Shown here piece by piece: positions 14,169-16,062 of a stretch of 16,062 nt of DNA. Each line of letters starts with the position of its first letter. The stretch's first letter is position 1. Source of the stretch: Pseudomonadota bacterium (lineage in GTDB: Bacteria > Pseudomonadota > Gammaproteobacteria > Burkholderiales > Burkholderiaceae_B); the NCBI GenBank assembly GCA_023432075.1, contig JAEYVD010000071.1:1-16062 (forward strand), given 5' to 3'. The notes beneath the pieces were generated by a model. It was not told where the DNA came from. It searched no databases and saw nothing but the letters and a program-made list of their open reading frames with translations. Position numbers and translations under genes: made by a program.

Positions 14169-15152
14169 ATGCTTTCCCGTCGGGCACGGTCAAACCACGG
14201 CGGCTGTTTTTTCCATTCAAGGCGCGGCAACATGCCCCAAACACTGCAATACCGTCCCCTTCTGATCGAAGCGCTCATCAGCAACGAGCGCATCAGCAGC
14301 TATCAGAACGTATTTCTTCCCGGCAACGATGTAGAGCTGATGGGCGTGTACCTGTGGAACGGCTTCGTTTGCGGCGCACTTTACCCTTTGATGGCCGCCG
14401 TGGAAATCACCTTGCGCAATGCGATCGACCAAGCGCTCGTCGCCGACATGGGCCGGTTCTGGTGGGCGGGCGGCAAGCTGCGCTACCGCACATTCGCGCC
14501 CGGCACCGAGGCGCCGCATCCAGTGCAGGCGGTGCGGGAGAACTTCGCCAAAGCGACTCGCAGCCATGCTGCCGAACAGCGCCGCCGCCACGCCGTGCGG
14601 GGTAACGTAAAGCCGCAACATCACGGCATTATTGCGAAGACGGAGTTCTCGACCTGGGAATTTTTGCTGGACGCGGAGTTCATGGGCCGCGGAATGATCT
14701 GGCCCAAACACTTGTCGGCCGTGTTCCGCGGTCCGTGGCCGGTGCATCGCGCCGCAGCGATGCTGGCCCATGCGCATGATCTGGTGGCGACCTTGCGCGA
14801 TTTCCGCAACCGCCTTTTCCATCATGAACCGGCATGGAAGCGATACGGCGTGTTGAGCGAACCGGATGCCCTGCAGCACCTTCGAGAAAAAATCGGCAAG
14901 GTGGAAAGCCTGCTGGCGTTGATACACCCGGAAAACCTGCGGTTATTGCAAACCAATGGCCTGCTGCGGGACGCCCATCGCGCCTGCTCGTCAGCAGAGA
15001 TTCGGCGCTTTCAGCATCTTGCCCGCACCCATCAGATCAATTCGCTGGATGACTTGACCGCCCTGGTCACTTATTGCGCGCGGGAGAATGCCATCCTTAC
15101 CGCACAGACACCGCAGCGGCCACAGCAACGATTTTTGATTCGCTCGCCTTGA
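14169..15152 (+). CDS. Abi-like protein with HEPN RNase motif
   Basis: This 327-aa protein resembles the Abi_2 (AbiD/F-like) abortive-infection family. The N-terminal part has LLIEALISNERISSYQ and YLWNGFVCGALYPLMAAVEITLRNAID-type helices (two segments, about 55-90). A middle insert is rich in Arg and His. The key motif is RDFRNRLFHHEPAW, where R213-N-R-L-F-H218 is the HEPN Rx4H ribonuclease signature, typical of Abi-like and toxin HEPN proteins. The C-terminus is helical (DALQHLREKIGKVESLLALIHP). Phage-triggered RNA cleavage is a family-based inference. GAGGGG five bases before ATG 14169 supports the listed start. An inner ATG at 14232 (MPQTLQYRPLL) would remove a basic, low-conservation leader and has AAGG upstream, so it is a fair alternative. 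No antitoxin gene is adjacent. Confidence 0.8.
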   Translation: MLSRRARSNHGGCFFHSRRGNMPQTLQYRPLLIEALISNERISSYQNVFLPGNDVELMGVYLWNGFVCGALYPLMAAVEITLRNAIDQALVADMGRFWWAGGKLRYRTFAPGTEAPHPVQAVRENFAKATRSHAAEQRRRHAVRGNVKPQHHGIIAKTEFSTWEFLLDAEFMGRGMIWPKHLSAVFRGPWPVHRAAAMLAHAHDLVATLRDFRNRLFHHEPAWKRYGVLSEPDALQHLREKIGKVESLLALIHPENLRLLQTNGLLRDAHRACSSAEIRRFQHLARTHQINSLDDLTALVTYCARENAILTAQTPQRPQQRFLIRSP

Positions 15153-15306
15153 GCGCACGCGGCCAGCAGCGGCAGCCTTCCTATCAAGCAGACATTTTCG
15201 TCCTCGCAGGATCACCCCCCATCGCCTGCGCGCGCAAGCCGGAGTAATCTCCAGCCAGGAGATGATTTCGATGTGCACCGTGGACCCCTACAAAAAGGAA
15301 GCGCAA

Positions 15307-15900
15307 ATGCTTGATATCACTTCAAAATTCCGCAGAACCGCCGTGGCGGCCGTCACGTTGGGCGTGGCCGGTCTGCTCTTTGCGGGCTGCACCACCACGG
15401 ACTCGCGCGCCACGGCAACCGCCGCTGAAAAGCGTCAGGAGCTGGATACCGCTGCGGCGGCAACGCTGTCCAAGCTCTATGAGTCCGCGCCGCAGTCCAG
15501 GCAACTGGTGGAACGCGCCCGCGGCGTGCTGGTGTTTCCGGCCGTGCTGAGCGCCAGCTTCATCGTGGGGGCCCAGCATGGCTCGGGCGTGCTGCAGGTC
15601 AGCGGGCAGGACAAGGGCTACTACAGCATCACCGGCGGTTCCATCGGCTTTCAGGCGGGCGCGCAGTCCAAGGCGATGGTGCTGCTCTTCATGACGGACG
15701 ACGCGCTGGCGAAGTTCCGCGCTAGCAGCGGCTGGACCATCGGCGCGGACGCCACGGTCGCCGTGGCCAACGTGGGCGTGAACGGCAGCATCGATTCCTA
15801 CACCGCGCAGCAGCCCATCGTGGGATTCGTGATGAACAACGGCGGGCTGATGGCGGGCGTGTCGGTGGACGGCAGCAAGATCTCGCCGTTGCTGCTGTAG
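15307..15900 (+). CDS. SYLF/YSC84-domain lipoprotein
   Basis: This 197-aa protein begins with a lipoprotein signal (FRRTAVAAVTLGVAGLLFAGC, Cys28 lipidated; Phe at -3 is slightly unusual). A helical segment (EKRQELDTAAAATLSKLY) is followed by the SYLF (Ysc84-type) lipid-binding domain: ARGVLVFPAVLSASFIVGAQ, GYYSITGGSIGFQAGAQSK, VLLFMTDDALAKFRASS, WTIGADATVAVANVGVNGS and GLMAGVSVDGSKI. Bacterial SYLF lipoproteins sit in the envelope, probably the periplasmic face of the outer membrane, with unclear function; the eukaryotic domain binds phosphoinositides. The frame is open from 15262, but ATG 15307 is chosen because it gives the correct signal peptide and has AAAAAGGAAG about seven bases upstream. 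The extra upstream codons would put 15 polar residues before the signal. Confidence 0.88.
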   Translation: MLDITSKFRRTAVAAVTLGVAGLLFAGCTTTDSRATATAAEKRQELDTAAAATLSKLYESAPQSRQLVERARGVLVFPAVLSASFIVGAQHGSGVLQVSGQDKGYYSITGGSIGFQAGAQSKAMVLLFMTDDALAKFRASSGWTIGADATVAVANVGVNGSIDSYTAQQPIVGFVMNNGGLMAGVSVDGSKISPLLL

Positions 15901-15909
15901 GCCACAACG

Positions 15910-15934
15910 GCCGGCGCGGACATCTCGCGCCGGC
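15910..15934 (+). terminator. Strong hairpin after the SYLF lipoprotein gene
   Basis: GCCGGCGCG (15910-15918) and CGCGCCGGC (15926-15934) form a 9-bp perfect GC stem with a 7-nt loop, ten bases after the lipoprotein stop. It is followed by GCAATCTTTA, a weak T-rich stretch. It is the best terminator candidate in the window. The next gene's ribosome site begins only 12 bases later, so partial read-through is possible. Confidence 0.6.
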
Positions 15935-15958
15935 GCAATCTTTACAAGGAGATCACGC

Positions 15959-16062
15959 GTGATTACCGCAGAGGACAAGAAGCACCTTGCACGCTGCGTC
16001 GAGCTGGCCCGGCAGGCGCTCGATGCGGGAGACCAGCCGTTTGGATCGGTGCTGGTGTCGGG
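15959..16062 (+). CDS. Nucleoside/guanine deaminase-like protein (N-terminal fragment)
   Basis: Only the first 34 codons lie in the window. The gene starts at GTG 15959 with AAGGAG seven bases upstream. The product begins MITAEDKKHLARCVELARQ, followed by DAGDQPFGSVLVSG. The helix CVELARQALDAGD plus PFGSVLV is the usual opening of the cytidine/deoxycytidylate deaminase superfamily members that act on guanine, tRNA adenosine or other nucleosides. The zinc-binding HAE and PCxxC motifs would lie beyond the window edge, so the catalytic residues and exact subfamily cannot be checked. It follows the SYLF lipoprotein by 58 bp, behind a strong hairpin. Confidence 0.75.
   Translation, partial: MITAEDKKHLARCVELARQALDAGDQPFGSVLVS

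Overview
The window is about 16 kb of high-GC bacterial DNA. The gene content suggests a betaproteobacterium of the Burkholderiales, most likely Alcaligenaceae (Achromobacter/Bordetella-like). The evidence is a TctC/Bug periplasmic receptor beside a catabolic operon, the codon bias towards G/C in third positions, strong AAGGAG-type ribosome sites, and the mix of DUF899, NADP-dependent MDR, LysR and SYLF-lipoprotein genes. This is inference from gene content; no rRNA or tRNA is present to confirm it.

Region 1 (1-4858, all plus strand) is a solute receptor plus catabolic operon: Bug/TctC receptor, RidA-family protein, TIM-barrel amidohydrolase, fumarylacetoacetate-hydrolase (FAH) family protein, HpaH-type 2-oxo-alkenoate hydratase and HpaI-type aldolase. 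From ridA onward the genes are spaced by 12 bp, a 4-bp overlap, 9 bp and 8 bp, so they are almost certainly co-transcribed. The last three resemble the lower meta-cleavage steps (hydrolysis/decarboxylation, hydration, retro-aldol to pyruvate plus an aldehyde). No ring-cleavage dioxygenase or semialdehyde dehydrogenase is present, and RidA and the amidohydrolase take the upstream positions. The substrate is therefore open; a lactone- or amino-muconate-like intermediate is a reasonable guess.

Region 2 (4859-7009, minus strand) holds a small lipoprotein with a 15-bp imperfect tandem repeat at its 3' end, an unrecognised 201-aa protein, and an SDR oxidoreductase. Region 3 (7010-9235, plus) holds a 585-aa protein with an N-terminal DUF4157 (eCIS-type) putative metallopeptidase domain, a central domain with an SGHY motif and a helical C-terminus, followed by a small TfoX-N-like protein. 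It is the most unusual gene here. A 7-bp perfect inverted repeat lies just upstream of its ribosome site.

Region 4 (9236-12250) has an NADP-dependent alkenal/one-type oxidoreductase divergent from a LysR regulator (a likely regulator-target pair), then a DUF899 thioredoxin-like protein. Region 5 (12251-15152) has a two-TM hypothetical protein converging, with only 3 bp between stops, on a membrane-anchored zinc-ribbon protein. A structured intergenic region and an Abi-like protein with a HEPN Rx4H motif follow, the latter a candidate defence RNase. Region 6 (15153-16062) has a SYLF/YSC84 lipoprotein, a strong hairpin, and the first 34 codons of a cytidine/guanine-deaminase-like protein cut by the window edge.

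No tRNA, rRNA, insertion sequence, CRISPR array or prophage gene was seen. No stretch over 300 bp lacks a gene; the largest gap is 218 bp (6792-7009).
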